Source: Candidatus Woesearchaeota archaeon | GTDB taxonomy: Archaea; Nanobdellota; Nanobdellia; Woesearchaeales; GCA-023898365 | Reading direction: 5' to 3' | DNA length: 64,000 bases | Assembly (NCBI GenBank): GCA_023898365.1 | Contig: CP060219.1 | Location: 1-64,000, forward strand | Shown: one piece after another, positions 51,031 through 59,576 of the stretch | Position numbering within the stretch: the stretch's first letter is position 1 | How the letters are laid out: each line of letters opens with the position of its first letter | Translations under genes and position numbers: made by a program | Notes under the pieces: model-generated | The model's input: only the letters and a program-made list of their open reading frames with translations | Told to the model about the DNA's origin: nothing | Databases searched by the model: none

Positions 51031-51038
51031 TTTTAAAA
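51031..51038 (+). promoter_or_regulatory. TATA-like element for tRNA-Pro
   Basis: TTTTAAAA lies 26-33 nt upstream of the tRNA-Pro 5' end, at the expected distance. Confidence 0.5.
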
Positions 51039-51063
51039 AGATTCTTGTTTAATCAGCATATAC

Positions 51064-51136
51064 GGGGCTGTAGTGTAGCTTGGTATCACTGGCGCCCGGG
51101 GCGCGTCCAACCGGGGTTCGAATCCTCGCAGCCCCA
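51064..51136 (+). tRNA. tRNA-Pro (GGG)
   Basis: Acceptor GGGGCTG/CAGCCCC, anticodon stem GGCGC/GCGTC (one G-T), loop CCGGGGC with anticodon GGG, variable CAAC, T stem CGGGG/CCTCG with TTCGAAT. Position 33 is C, not the usual U. Discriminator A, no encoded CCA. No intron. Confidence 0.9.
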
Positions 51137-51156
51137 TTTCAACTAATAAATACACA

Positions 51157-51774
51157 ATGGTTACAACAAATTTGTATATTACACGACATGGTAAGAAAGT
51201 CAAGGAGTATGAACTCCAATGGACTGGTCAACAAGACGTTCCACTCTCCCCTAAAGGATTTGATCAAGCAAAAAAACTTGGTAAAAAACTGGTGAAAAAG
51301 CAGATTGAATTTTCTGTTGTTGTATCATCTCCTCTTCAAAGAGCAAGAGACACCGCACATACCATTATTGAACAATTCGATGTAAAACCTCCGTTAGTTT
51401 TGTGCGATGAACTTATTGAGATGAATCATGGAGAGGTTGACGGGCTAACTGAGGAAGAGTTTCACGAAAAATATCCTGAAATGTTTGCTGCGTGGGAGCA
51501 TGGAGAAGATCCTCATTTTCCAGGAGGAGAAAATTCTGCTGATGTTGCGGCAAGAACCACTCCTCTTATCAATAAGTTACTACAAGACCATGAAGGGGGC
51601 AACATTTTGCTTGTTGGTCATAAGAGTGTTAATCGAGTGATTTTAGGAGAACTCATGCACATTCCAAAAGCATTCCAGTATTATCTTGTTCTCAAAGAAT
51701 GTAAACTATCTCTTTATGCTGTTGTTGATGGCGAACCAAAAGTGAAGTATATTAACTGCAGTAGCTGCGTTTAG
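51157..51774 (+). CDS. Histidine phosphatase family (phosphoglycerate-mutase-like)
   Basis: 205 residues. Catalytic RHG in LYITRHGKKVKE, SSPLQRARDTA, acidic ELIEMNHGEVDGLTEEEF, and second histidine LLVGHKSVNR are intact. Substrate unknown: small phosphorylated metabolites or phosphoproteins. It follows tRNA-Pro by 20 nt and overlaps the ThiF-like gene tail-to-tail by 4 nt. Confidence 0.9.
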   Translation: MVTTNLYITRHGKKVKEYELQWTGQQDVPLSPKGFDQAKKLGKKLVKKQIEFSVVVSSPLQRARDTAHTIIEQFDVKPPLVLCDELIEMNHGEVDGLTEEEFHEKYPEMFAAWEHGEDPHFPGGENSADVAARTTPLINKLLQDHEGGNILLVGHKSVNRVILGELMHIPKAFQYYLVLKECKLSLYAVVDGEPKVKYINCSSCV

Positions 51775-52517
51775 AAGTAATCGTATTTTTTCTTGCACAC
51801 GTTGCAGAGCGGATTACGCTTGACCGCTAAATGAGATATGTTGTGGGACCACGTGTTAATGCGAAGCATGGTTCGTACAGGTTCTTTGCCTGCAATTAGT
51901 TTGAACAATTCGATGATGCCATGACTGACCGTTATGTGATTTGTTGTGGGAAGTATCCCTGATTTTGTACAATCTCCCAGTTCTTCTTTAAGAGCATAAA
52001 TACAATTAAAGCAAACTTCACCAGGTACAAAGACAGTTCCCGTGGTTCCTGCTGTTGCCATATGAATCCAAGGAATGTTATGTTTATGACAGTATTCATT
52101 AATAATTAATCTTGTGCGCACATTGTCCACGCAGTCAAGAAGAAAGGGAGCATCTACTTGCGTGATCGAATCTTCAGTTATAAGCACATCATGGGGAGTG
52201 ATTGTAACGCCACTATTTATTTTTTGGAGTTCGCGAGCAAGCACAGAAACTTTTTTTTGCCCTATATCTTCCTCGTTGAAGAGTGTTTGTCGTTGCAAGT
52301 TCGATTCAACAATATGATCGTCATCGTAGAGATCTAACGCGCCAACACCCATGCGAACAAGAAGTTCAGCTGCAATGCTCCCAAGACCACCCACGCCAAT
52401 AATTGCAACGCGAGCAGATTGCAATTGTTTTTGTCCAGAAGCAGTTATTTCTGGCAAAGAGATTTGGTGCTCGTAGCGAACACGCGGGTTACATTTTTTT
52501 TTAGAGAATATTGACAA
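51771..52517 (-). CDS. E1-like ThiF/MoeB/HesA adenylyltransferase
   Basis: 248 residues. Rossmann ATP-binding VAIIGVGGLGSIAAELLVRMGV, the D-D-R-N-QRQ pattern (DDDHIVESNLQRQTLF), catalytic DCVDN, two zinc pairs CFNC and CNVC, and the Cys in GDCTKSGILPT. It activates a ubiquitin-like carrier (ThiS, MoaD or SAMP). I chose the TTG at 52517 because AGGTGA sits 5 nt upstream; a GTG at 52526 is inside that site. It overlaps scpA by 17 nt. No carrier gene is adjacent. Confidence 0.88.
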   Translation of the reverse strand: MSIFSKKKCNPRVRYEHQISLPEITASGQKQLQSARVAIIGVGGLGSIAAELLVRMGVGALDLYDDDHIVESNLQRQTLFNEEDIGQKKVSVLARELQKINSGVTITPHDVLITEDSITQVDAPFLLDCVDNVRTRLIINEYCHKHNIPWIHMATAGTTGTVFVPGEVCFNCIYALKEELGDCTKSGILPTTNHITVSHGIIELFKLIAGKEPVRTMLRINTWSHNISHLAVKRNPLCNVCKKKYDYF

Positions 52518-53229
52518 AGATGTCACCTAAATGTGTTTTTTGCATCAGGTCAATTTTTCGCTGATTATCAAGATGAAGAAGGGGCACAAACGTGTAAATT
52601 TTTGCTTCTTTTGTTTCATCAGGGACGAGGTCTGCAAATGCGATGCTTGGCAGCTTTGCTTGTTTTACTCGCTCAAACGTTTTGAGAATGAGTTCGTTCA
52701 TGTCATATTTTCTTTTTGGAACATCATACGTTTTCTTTTGGGAGAGATAGACGCGCTGGCGTTTTGCTTCTCCCTCAAGTGCCCGTTCAAGTGCTTTGAC
52801 TAAGTCATAGACAGAAACTTTCCGTTTTCTTGGTTGCGGGGTTTTTGGCATGAGCGGTAAGCCTTTGAACTGTTTGAGCCGTTCAATGTTTTCATCAAAG
52901 TAGTCTTCGCCTTCAAGAAGTTCGTCATCAGTTCCGTAGAGTAATTCATCAAATGAGGCAAACCCTTCGGTCATGAGTTTTTCTGATTTAATTTTGAGAA
53001 GGAGGGCTGCTGCGAGCACCAGCTTTCCTGAAATGCGAAAGTTGGCTTGTTCAAGCTTGAAAATGGTGTCAAGAAATCGTTTTGAAAGGCTGACCACGTC
53101 GATATCCCAAGGATCCATCTCGTTTGTCTTCACCAATTCATAGATGATTGTTTGCCACGTTACCTCATCTTTATTGAAAAGAAGATCAAAGATTTTATCC
53201 TCGTTTCTGCCTTCTGCCTTCGTTACCAT
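52501..53229 (-). CDS. scpA: Segregation and condensation protein ScpA (kleisin)
   Basis: 242 residues. The N-terminal helix-turn (FDLLFNKDEVTWQTIIYELVKTNEMDPWDIDVVSLSKRFLDTI) binds SMC; the middle LAAALLLKIKSEKLM; the C-terminal winged helix (VYDLVKALERALEGEAKRQ). It bridges SMC heads. SMC and ScpB are not in the window. Co-transcribed with the ThiF-like gene. Confidence 0.9.
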   Translation of the reverse strand: MVTKAEGRNEDKIFDLLFNKDEVTWQTIIYELVKTNEMDPWDIDVVSLSKRFLDTIFKLEQANFRISGKLVLAAALLLKIKSEKLMTEGFASFDELLYGTDDELLEGEDYFDENIERLKQFKGLPLMPKTPQPRKRKVSVYDLVKALERALEGEAKRQRVYLSQKKTYDVPKRKYDMNELILKTFERVKQAKLPSIAFADLVPDETKEAKIYTFVPLLHLDNQRKIDLMQKTHLGDIFVNIL

Positions 53230-53370
53230 ATCCAGTCCCCATAAAGCTATACTATTATATAAATGTTTTGCATCTTTTGTTTATAAATAGTTATCAAATC
53301 ATCTAGAAAAACGAAAAATACTGCCTATTTAAAAGAATGATGGTAGACGATGTCCCGTGCTTGTTTACGA

Positions 53371-53568
53371 CTACTTTTCCTTTAACTTTGCAAGAGCCAT
53401 TGCTAAAAAGCCAACACCAAGACCTATAAAGAGCCAGGCAACAAGGTTGCTAAGCAAGAAACCAATACCCATGCCAAGGAAGATGCCTGCCGGAATAAAA
53501 ATACCCGATCGATCATCCTTTTTTGCTTTTGCCTGCACGACGACTTTCTTCTTCGTAGACTTTGCCAT
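53371..53568 (-). CDS. Small two-segment membrane protein
   Basis: 65 residues: basic N-terminus MAKSTKKKVVVQAKAKKDD, then two membrane segments GIFIPAGIFLGMGIGFLL and LVAWLFIGLGVGFLAMAL. The gaps on both sides (53230-53370 and 53569-53718) are AT-rich with no further gene seen. Function not known. Confidence 0.6.
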   Translation of the reverse strand: MAKSTKKKVVVQAKAKKDDRSGIFIPAGIFLGMGIGFLLSNLVAWLFIGLGVGFLAMALAKLKEK

Positions 53569-53689
53569 GTCGCTCTCTTAAGATAGGAAGTTGATAAAGG
53601 TTACGAAAGTTTCAAGGAACGTCACAGCACCACTCAAACCCACCCAATCTAATATAGGATAAACTCTCCTTGTATACAAAAGAAGAAAG

Positions 53690-53698
53690 TATATAAAT
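53690..53698 (+). promoter_or_regulatory. TATA box for the MscS-like gene
   Basis: TATATAAAT is about 25 nt upstream of the ATG at 53719, which implies a leaderless or nearly leaderless transcript. Confidence 0.65.
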
Positions 53699-53718
53699 CC
53701 CTAAACGAACTACAAATC

Positions 53719-54828
53719 ATGCAAAGTTCAGTCAAAAAACTGCTTGGAAGCGCATTTACCTTACTTGGAGCAGGAATAATTATTGGATGTTATCTGTGGT
53801 TTACCTGCAGAGATTTCTGTATAACTGCAATTGTGGAAAATCAAAATTACTTTATAGAAAACGTTTTTACCTTCATAAAAAAATTCGTTATTGTCATCGC
53901 TCTTTTCATTCTGTTTAAAGTGTTAGATTCAATTGTTACCAAAAAATTCCTAAAGTCGATATTAAGACGAATCAAATCATCTGAAAAAAATTCGAGCTTG
54001 ACAAAAATTGTTTCGTTTGGACTCTGGACGGCATTTGCCATCACCACCATATCAGTTTTTGTAGGTAATTTCACTGCACTGCTTGCATCACTCGGACTCG
54101 TAGGATTTGGATTAACGCTTGCACTTCAAAAACCCATCTTAAATTTTGTAGGATGGCTCACCATCATTTTCAAAAACTTATATGTTGAAGGAGATAGAAT
54201 TAAAATAAACAACGTTGTTGGAGACGTAAAAGAAATTCAAGTGATGAACACTATCATCGAAGGATTGCTTGAAAGCTCAGATGTGTTAAGTGGAAAAACG
54301 ATTTCGTTTCCAAACGAATTTGTTCTCGCAACCGATGTTCAAAACTATACGAAGGATTCAAATTATATAGTAAATGAGTTAAAAATCTCGATAACATACG
54401 AAAGCAATTATCATAAAGCGATTAAACTGCTAAAAGAAATTATATCCAATCAAATCAAAGCAAACAAAAACAGATATTTAAAAAAAATTAAAAAACAAAA
54501 TGTCGACTTAAACAATATTATCAACGGATGGCTAACAAAAGAAAAAAAAGATACGAACGAGAAAGATGAAGAATCATCAATTCTCAAACTCAAAGAAGAA
54601 AAAGAAGATCTAGAAAAAGACATCAGAGTGCTTGAAGAAGAGTTTGTCCCACTCATTAGAATTGAAATGCTGGATTCGGCAATAGAGCTTATTGCGCAAT
54701 TCAAATGCCCGTATGATGAAATCAAAAAAAATAGAACTGCTATTAATCTATCATTTTTAGATGCGATAAAAAAAGAAAAAGATATCGAAGTAGCGTATCC
54801 TCATCTTCAATTAATCAATAAAAAATAA
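53719..54828 (+). CDS. MscS-family mechanosensitive channel
   Basis: 369 residues. Membrane segments at about 10-28, 52-72 and 100-155; the pore helix ALLASLGLVGFGLTLALQKPILNFVGWLTIIFKN is the MscS TM3/beta-domain signature. The beta domain (LYVEGDRIKINNVVGDVKEI) follows. C-terminal 130 residues carry a coiled coil (ILKLKEEKEDLEKDIRVLEEE). Releases pressure during osmotic shock. Confidence 0.92.
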   Translation: MQSSVKKLLGSAFTLLGAGIIIGCYLWFTCRDFCITAIVENQNYFIENVFTFIKKFVIVIALFILFKVLDSIVTKKFLKSILRRIKSSEKNSSLTKIVSFGLWTAFAITTISVFVGNFTALLASLGLVGFGLTLALQKPILNFVGWLTIIFKNLYVEGDRIKINNVVGDVKEIQVMNTIIEGLLESSDVLSGKTISFPNEFVLATDVQNYTKDSNYIVNELKISITYESNYHKAIKLLKEIISNQIKANKNRYLKKIKKQNVDLNNIINGWLTKEKKDTNEKDEESSILKLKEEKEDLEKDIRVLEEEFVPLIRIEMLDSAIELIAQFKCPYDEIKKNRTAINLSFLDAIKKEKDIEVAYPHLQLINKK

Positions 54829-54832
54829 CTTA

Positions 54833-54858
54833 AGATATTAAAAGAAAAGTTAATATCT
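54833..54858. repeat. 9-bp perfect inverted repeat upstream of the antiporter gene
   Basis: AGATATTAA and TTAATATCT are separated by AAGAAAAG. It lies in the 46-nt gap between the channel and antiporter genes, 17 nt before the next ATG. Candidate operator or AT-rich terminator hairpin. Confidence 0.55.
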
Positions 54859-54874
54859 GAAAACACACATTCAC

Positions 54875-56050
54875 ATGGAACTCATACTGTTTTTAGCGGG
54901 CGTCTTTCTTATCACCTTCTTTGTAGGTCGATTGCTTGAAAAAATAAGAATACCTTGGATTTTTTCAGCACTGCTCATCGGATTAGGATTAGCAGCATTT
55001 AATCCGTTCAAAGAAATTACGTCTTCATCATCATTTGTATTATTAGCAGAACTAGGTATGTATTTTCTTCTCTTCATTATTGGTTTTGAACTTGAAATAA
55101 CAAAAATTATGAAGAGCGGAAAATTTATTGTAAAAACAACCATTGCAATAATTGTTGTCGAAGCTGTTGTTGGCGCAGCACTCGTTCACTACCTGTTTGA
55201 TGTACCTTGGCTTATTTCACTCTTAGTATCTTCATCGTTTGCAACAGTCGGAGAAGCAGTGCTCCTTCCCATTTTAGAAGAATTTAATCTCGTCAAAACA
55301 AAACTTGGGCAAACCATTCTTGGCATTGGCGTTCTTGATGACGTTGTCGAAGTAATCACCATCATTCTTTTCTCAATCATCATAGGTAGAACTGCTGGAC
55401 ACACCCATTTTAACATTTGGCTCAACCTACTCATCCTCTTCATGCTCTTTGGACTTGCTTTTGTTGTGGTAAAATTTCGAAAACAAATTACGAGTTTCAA
55501 ATATAAAGAAATATCGTCATTCTTTCTTTTTGTGTTGTTCTTTATCTTCCTCTTTGTTGGCATTGGAAAAATTGTAGAATCAGCGGCACTTGGTGCTTTG
55601 CTTGCAGGAATTTCACTTCGCAACATTATTCCTGAAAAAGTGCTTGCCGTAATTGATTCAGAAATAAAAACGATGGCGTATGGCTTTTTTGCACCTATCT
55701 TTTTTCTTAGTGTTGGGGTCGATACCGATATTAGTTATATTATCAAGTTCCCTCTCTTAATACTTCTTGTCATGCTGATGACTAATGTTACAAAAATCGC
55801 AACAAGCTATTTTGTTGGAAAGAAAGAACTTGGAAAAAAACACTCAATCTTGCTTGGCATCAGTTTATGTGTGAAGTTCAGCACAAGTATTGTTATTATT
55901 AAACTCTTATTTGAAAAAGGTCTGATTGAAGCAGGGCTGTATTCTGTTCTGGTTGGCACGACGATTGCCTTTAAATTTGTCGTCCCATTTCTTCTCTCCT
56001 ATCTTATTAACAAGTGGAACATTCGTTTGCCAAAACCAGCACCAAATTAA
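54875..56050 (+). CDS. CPA2-type cation:proton antiporter (Kef/NhaP-like)
   Basis: 391 residues with about 12 hydrophobic segments. Family motifs: LAELGMYFLLFIIGFELEI, SSSFATVGEAVLLPILEEF, GIGVLDDVVEVITIILFS (conserved Asp-Asp) and SAALGALLAGISLRN. It exchanges Na+ or K+ for H+ across the membrane. No regulatory RCK domain is attached. Downstream of the MscS-like gene in the same direction. Confidence 0.9.
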   Translation: MELILFLAGVFLITFFVGRLLEKIRIPWIFSALLIGLGLAAFNPFKEITSSSSFVLLAELGMYFLLFIIGFELEITKIMKSGKFIVKTTIAIIVVEAVVGAALVHYLFDVPWLISLLVSSSFATVGEAVLLPILEEFNLVKTKLGQTILGIGVLDDVVEVITIILFSIIIGRTAGHTHFNIWLNLLILFMLFGLAFVVVKFRKQITSFKYKEISSFFLFVLFFIFLFVGIGKIVESAALGALLAGISLRNIIPEKVLAVIDSEIKTMAYGFFAPIFFLSVGVDTDISYIIKFPLLILLVMLMTNVTKIATSYFVGKKELGKKHSILLGISLCVKFSTSIVIIKLLFEKGLIEAGLYSVLVGTTIAFKFVVPFLLSYLINKWNIRLPKPAPN

Positions 56051-56061
56051 GAAGTTCTTAG

Positions 56062-56343
56062 TTAGCGTAAACCCCATTGCCAGCGAGGCTTTTCTCCCTT
56101 CACGTACGCAACGATGATGAGCAGAGCAACTCCTAAAAATAAGTAAGATAAAAAAACTGAAGAGTTTTGCTGGAAGGCGAACTTTCTTGCAACGACGAAC
56201 GCATACACGACGAATAAAAGCAAGATAAGCCACCCTTGCCAGGTTGCTGGCGTCCAACCCCAACCAAACAGTTTTCGCTTAAACCAATACCCTTTAGGGT
56301 TATCCTGCAAATAAGAAAGGTATTTTTTAAACGTAAGAGACAT
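56062..56343 (-). CDS. Small membrane protein with GYWFKRKLFGWGWTP motif
   Basis: 93 residues from ATG 56343. The N-terminus MSLTFKKYLSYLQDNPKGYW is followed by KRKLFGWGWTPATWQGW and two membrane segments (ILLLFVVYAFVVA and SVFLSYLFLGVALLIIVAYV). Such proteins are common, unnamed, in DPANN and CPR genomes. It ends the redox operon 52 nt after the preceding gene's stop. Confidence 0.6.
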   Translation of the reverse strand: MSLTFKKYLSYLQDNPKGYWFKRKLFGWGWTPATWQGWLILLLFVVYAFVVARKFAFQQNSSVFLSYLFLGVALLIIVAYVKGEKPRWQWGLR

Positions 56344-56395
56344 AAACGATCTTCGCCAAAGGAAATATATAAATCTTTGGTAAATCAATTCAATT

Positions 56396-56773
56396 TTACG
56401 AAGCCCTCGTAACAATTCTACGAGCTACTGGCGCAGGAAGAGGGTCTGGAGGCGGAGGAGGTGGCGGAGGAGGAGTCTGCTGCGCTACCAGTGCAGCCTC
56501 TTCACGTGATTGCTGTTGCTGCAAAAGATTTCCTAGTTCTGTTCGCAGCAGAGAATTATTTGCTTTAACCTGTTGAAGGGTGGCATTCGCATCCTGAATT
56601 AAAAGAGAGAGTTCCTGCTGACGAGCGGCTAGGTCTTCTTTTCTCACGAGTAATTGGTGTATCTCGTTGTTAGTTTTTTGCAGAGAAGATTGCAAAAACA
56701 TTCCTGTGATCACTAGGAGTATTATTGCACTAACAGTGAAAAACATCATTATCTGAGTAAGTGGTTTAGTCAT
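56396..56773 (-). CDS. Membrane-anchored coiled-coil protein with polyproline end
   Basis: 125 residues from ATG 56773, with AGGTGAAG upstream; the start lies inside the end of the previous gene. One membrane segment MMFFTVSAIILLVITGMFL, a coiled coil (residues 28-90, with QQ repeats), then a proline run of nine (PPPPPPPPP) and a short basic tail. Related in layout to the next gene upstream. No redox motif. Confidence 0.6.
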   Translation of the reverse strand: MTKPLTQIMMFFTVSAIILLVITGMFLQSSLQKTNNEIHQLLVRKEDLAARQQELSLLIQDANATLQQVKANNSLLRTELGNLLQQQQSREEAALVAQQTPPPPPPPPPDPLPAPVARRIVTRAS

Positions 56774-57329
56774 CATCTTCACCTTTATCATCATATTCTT
56801 CATCATCGTCATAATAGTATGTTGGTGGCGGCACGAGCACTTCTGCAGGCGGAGGGAGAGGAGGAGCGATTACAAGCGGAGAAACTTGCTGCATGTTAAG
56901 ATTTTCTTTCGTTACAGCAACAATCTCTTCTTGTAAAGCTGTATTGTTTTGTTCATATTGCTGCACTTGCGAAGTGAGATAGGAAAGGTACGTGAGTTGA
57001 TACGCGACCAGTTCACTTGCATAGTCAGATTCTGAAATAATGTTTGCGAAGATTTCTTGTTGCGCACGCGTTTGTTCTTGATAAGAAAACGAAGTGAAGA
57101 GTAGTGCGGAAAGTGCTCCGCAAAATATCAACACTTCAAGGAGTACCATGCCTTTTTCTCGAAGCGTAAGAGGAAAGGTGAGAAAAAGAAGCAAGTTAAC
57201 AACTAGAAGCGCAATAATAAAAAAAAGCAGTCCTGAAATGAGTGGCGAAAACGAACCAAACAAAGTAACAGCAGCATAGAAGAGCAAGGACGCCATCAAG
57301 GAATACGCAACAATCGTTTTTGCATTCAT
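56766..57329 (-). CDS. Membrane protein with coiled coil and Pro/Asp-rich tail
   Basis: 187 residues. Three to four membrane segments at the N-terminus (IVAYSLMASLLFYAAVTLF, LISGLLFFIIALLVVNLLLF, MVLLEVLIFCGALSALLF), then a coiled coil from about 90 to 145 (YLTSQVQQYEQNNTALQEEI), a Pro-rich part and a very acidic end DDDEEYDDKGEDDD. Overlaps the reductase by 4 nt and its downstream neighbour by 8 nt. Function not known; perhaps a scaffold of the redox operon. Confidence 0.6.
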   Translation of the reverse strand: MNAKTIVAYSLMASLLFYAAVTLFGSFSPLISGLLFFIIALLVVNLLLFLTFPLTLREKGMVLLEVLIFCGALSALLFTSFSYQEQTRAQQEIFANIISESDYASELVAYQLTYLSYLTSQVQQYEQNNTALQEEIVAVTKENLNMQQVSPLVIAPPLPPPAEVLVPPPTYYYDDDEEYDDKGEDDD

Positions 57330-58627
57330 TTGAATCCGAACTCCTCACTAAAAATATTTTTGGCAGGCACTCCTCGTTTGAGAAGTTGTGAGATGAGTGA
57401 TCGTTTCATCTCTTCGGGACCACAAAGATAGACAAGACTTTTCTTTGACAACGAAGAGAAGTGCGAAGATGATATTCTTCCTTTCGTATCAGAGCACCAA
57501 AGAACGAGATGTAATCCTGATCGTTTATCTTGTGCAATTGCTTGCAATTCTTTAAGCGCGACCATTTCTTTCATCGAACGAGTACAATAATATAACGTTA
57601 CGTTTCGTTGCGGATTTTGTTGGGTAAGAAGTTCTTTAGCAAGGCCAATAAAGGGAGTGATACCTATTCCTGCACCAATCCAAATCTGATCTCCTTGTCG
57701 AGTGTTTAGAGTAAAACCACCATAAGGCCCCTCAACAGAAACTAAATCTCCTTTTCGAAGATAGTGAAGTTTTGAAGTATAATCACCTAATGATTTAACA
57801 ATAATTCTCAGCGACTTCTCAGTGGGAGCGGAAGCTAAAGAGAAGGGATGGAACTCTGAGCCTAATTGCGCATTATGAAAGCTAAAAAACGCAAACTGAC
57901 CTGCTTGATAGAAAAGAGATTTTTCCTTTGGAAGCATGACTATGTCATAAATGGAGTCTCCGTCTCGCGTAATGGAAGAAACAACATAAGTCAAACGTCT
58001 CCCTCCTTTCAAAAACAAGGCATACAGAAAAGCTACTGTTCCTATGATTGCTACAAGTCCTGCATAAACATAATATCCTGCAAATATATAGTCACGAGAG
58101 GCGGTGCCACGCACCAACAGCACGTGAAGACTCGCAATGATAAAAAACAAACTAAGGAACTTATGAGAGAATTTCCAATAGTGGTAGTTTATGCGCACAT
58201 AGAAGGTTATGCCAAGCAAGAGAAGCATGCCAGCCAATGCGATAATGCCAAGATCTACTGAAAGTCCGTGACCAGGGAGCAAATAGCGAGCGGCAAGGTT
58301 GACTTGATCAGGTAAGAACTTGAAGACAAGCAAGAGAGGGTGGAAGAGTAATAAGACAAACGCCAAACTGCCAACAATGCGATGCACCACATACACTTTG
58401 TCAAGACCACCTGCGAGGCGATCAATGATTTTTAGTCTGGTTGATAATACAAATGACAAAGCAAACAACGTCATGCCAACAAGCGCACATAGTTGTCCAA
58501 GACCGTGTGTGACGTTTTCATACGTGAATGGCAAGGTGCTTGTTGGACCTAAAAAATACCAAGGCAGAAGAGGAAGAAGACTAATGAAAAGCACGCCAAA
58601 GAGGAGCAGCAATGGCTTTTTTTTCAT
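57326..58627 (-). CDS. Ferric-reductase-like transmembrane flavoprotein
   Basis: 433 residues. The first 210 form six membrane segments with histidine pairs (YVVHRIVGSLAFVLLLFHPLL, FSHKFLSLFFIIASLHVLLV) that bind two hemes. The C-terminal half is a ferredoxin-reductase domain: FHPFSLASAPTEKSLRI (FAD), SVEGPYGGF, IWIGAGIGITPFIG, and YLCGPEEMKRSLI. It moves electrons from NAD(P)H to the outside. The gene overlaps apbE by 4 nt. Confidence 0.9.
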   Translation of the reverse strand: MKKKPLLLLFGVLFISLLPLLPWYFLGPTSTLPFTYENVTHGLGQLCALVGMTLFALSFVLSTRLKIIDRLAGGLDKVYVVHRIVGSLAFVLLLFHPLLLVFKFLPDQVNLAARYLLPGHGLSVDLGIIALAGMLLLLGITFYVRINYHYWKFSHKFLSLFFIIASLHVLLVRGTASRDYIFAGYYVYAGLVAIIGTVAFLYALFLKGGRRLTYVVSSITRDGDSIYDIVMLPKEKSLFYQAGQFAFFSFHNAQLGSEFHPFSLASAPTEKSLRIIVKSLGDYTSKLHYLRKGDLVSVEGPYGGFTLNTRQGDQIWIGAGIGITPFIGLAKELLTQQNPQRNVTLYYCTRSMKEMVALKELQAIAQDKRSGLHLVLWCSDTKGRISSSHFSSLSKKSLVYLCGPEEMKRSLISQLLKRGVPAKNIFSEEFGFK

Positions 58628-59460
58628 GGTAGTTTCAGATTATATGTGCTGACACGCAGCTTTTTATCGACAGTTAAGACTTCAAGGTCAGGTCTTTCTT
58701 TAAGAAGTTTTTCTGTTTTTTTTGCATCTAAAACAGAGATGACTGTAGCAAATGCATCGGCCTCTTGTAAAGTGGGTGCAATGACTGAGACGGAAGCAAA
58801 CCATTTGTTGTTGATAAGATGAGAAGTTGCTGGTGTTCCCGAGAATTGACGGTAATCTCCAGAAGTTGCAACGGCCTTATCATGTATGACAAATGAAGAG
58901 ATGATCTGCTCAGGATTTCTTGGATGCTGCACAGCAACAGAGTGGTTGTGCGACCCAAACAAACGCACATCACCCCGCCCATTCACCAGTCCTGATTTTA
59001 TTCCCCGATCTTTTAAGAAAGAAACAATTTGGTCAACAATATATCCTTTTGCGACGCTTCCTAAATCAATATGTGCATCAGCATGAGTTAGTTGAACAGT
59101 GTTGCCCATAAGAGAAATGTCTTTATACGAACAATGAAGAACAGGCTCTGCACTGCCAGTTTTTCTTGCAAGAAACAACTGTCCTAAAGAAACATCGTAT
59201 AATCCATCAGTTAGGACGCCTAGCGTTACTGCATACTGCAGGACAGAGAGTAATTCTTGAGAGCACGATAGTTTTCTTGTAGTGTTTAGCCGCGAAAGTT
59301 CACTTGCAGAATCATATAGGTTAAAAATTTTCTGCAAACGTAATGCTTCGACATAAGCGTCTGCAACGACGAGTTCTGCTAGAATAGCATCTACATCATA
59401 AAGAGTTATCTCTATGACATCTCCAAAGAGGGGTTTTGCAAAAGTGAAGGCAGACTCCAT
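58624..59460 (-). CDS. apbE: ApbE-type FAD:protein FMN transferase
   Basis: 278 residues from ATG 59460. ApbE motifs: DLGSVAKGYIVDQIV, KSGLVNGRGDVRLFG, AVATSGDYRQF, TSHLINNKW and EADAFATVISVLDA. It covalently attaches FMN to a Ser/Thr of target proteins. No signal peptide is visible, so it may act on the cytosolic side or its target is modified before export. It is first in the operon with the ferric-reductase-like gene. No [D/S]GA[S/T] target motif was seen in the neighbouring proteins. Confidence 0.92.
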   Translation of the reverse strand: MESAFTFAKPLFGDVIEITLYDVDAILAELVVADAYVEALRLQKIFNLYDSASELSRLNTTRKLSCSQELLSVLQYAVTLGVLTDGLYDVSLGQLFLARKTGSAEPVLHCSYKDISLMGNTVQLTHADAHIDLGSVAKGYIVDQIVSFLKDRGIKSGLVNGRGDVRLFGSHNHSVAVQHPRNPEQIISSFVIHDKAVATSGDYRQFSGTPATSHLINNKWFASVSVIAPTLQEADAFATVISVLDAKKTEKLLKERPDLEVLTVDKKLRVSTYNLKLP

Positions 59461-59576
59461 AACCAAACTAACACCAATTTATTTAAATACATGATGGACC
59501 TTAGCTGCCTTTCAAAAACCAACATTTAAAAGCAACTACTCATTCAAAAGAAGTAGCGGTAGTCACGTGAGTTGTA

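Noticed and set aside
56437..56475. GGAGGAGGTGGCGGAGG repeat near 56.4 kb as a regulatory or CRISPR-like repeat
   Set aside because: It is the reverse of proline codons (polyproline run) inside the coiled-coil protein gene.
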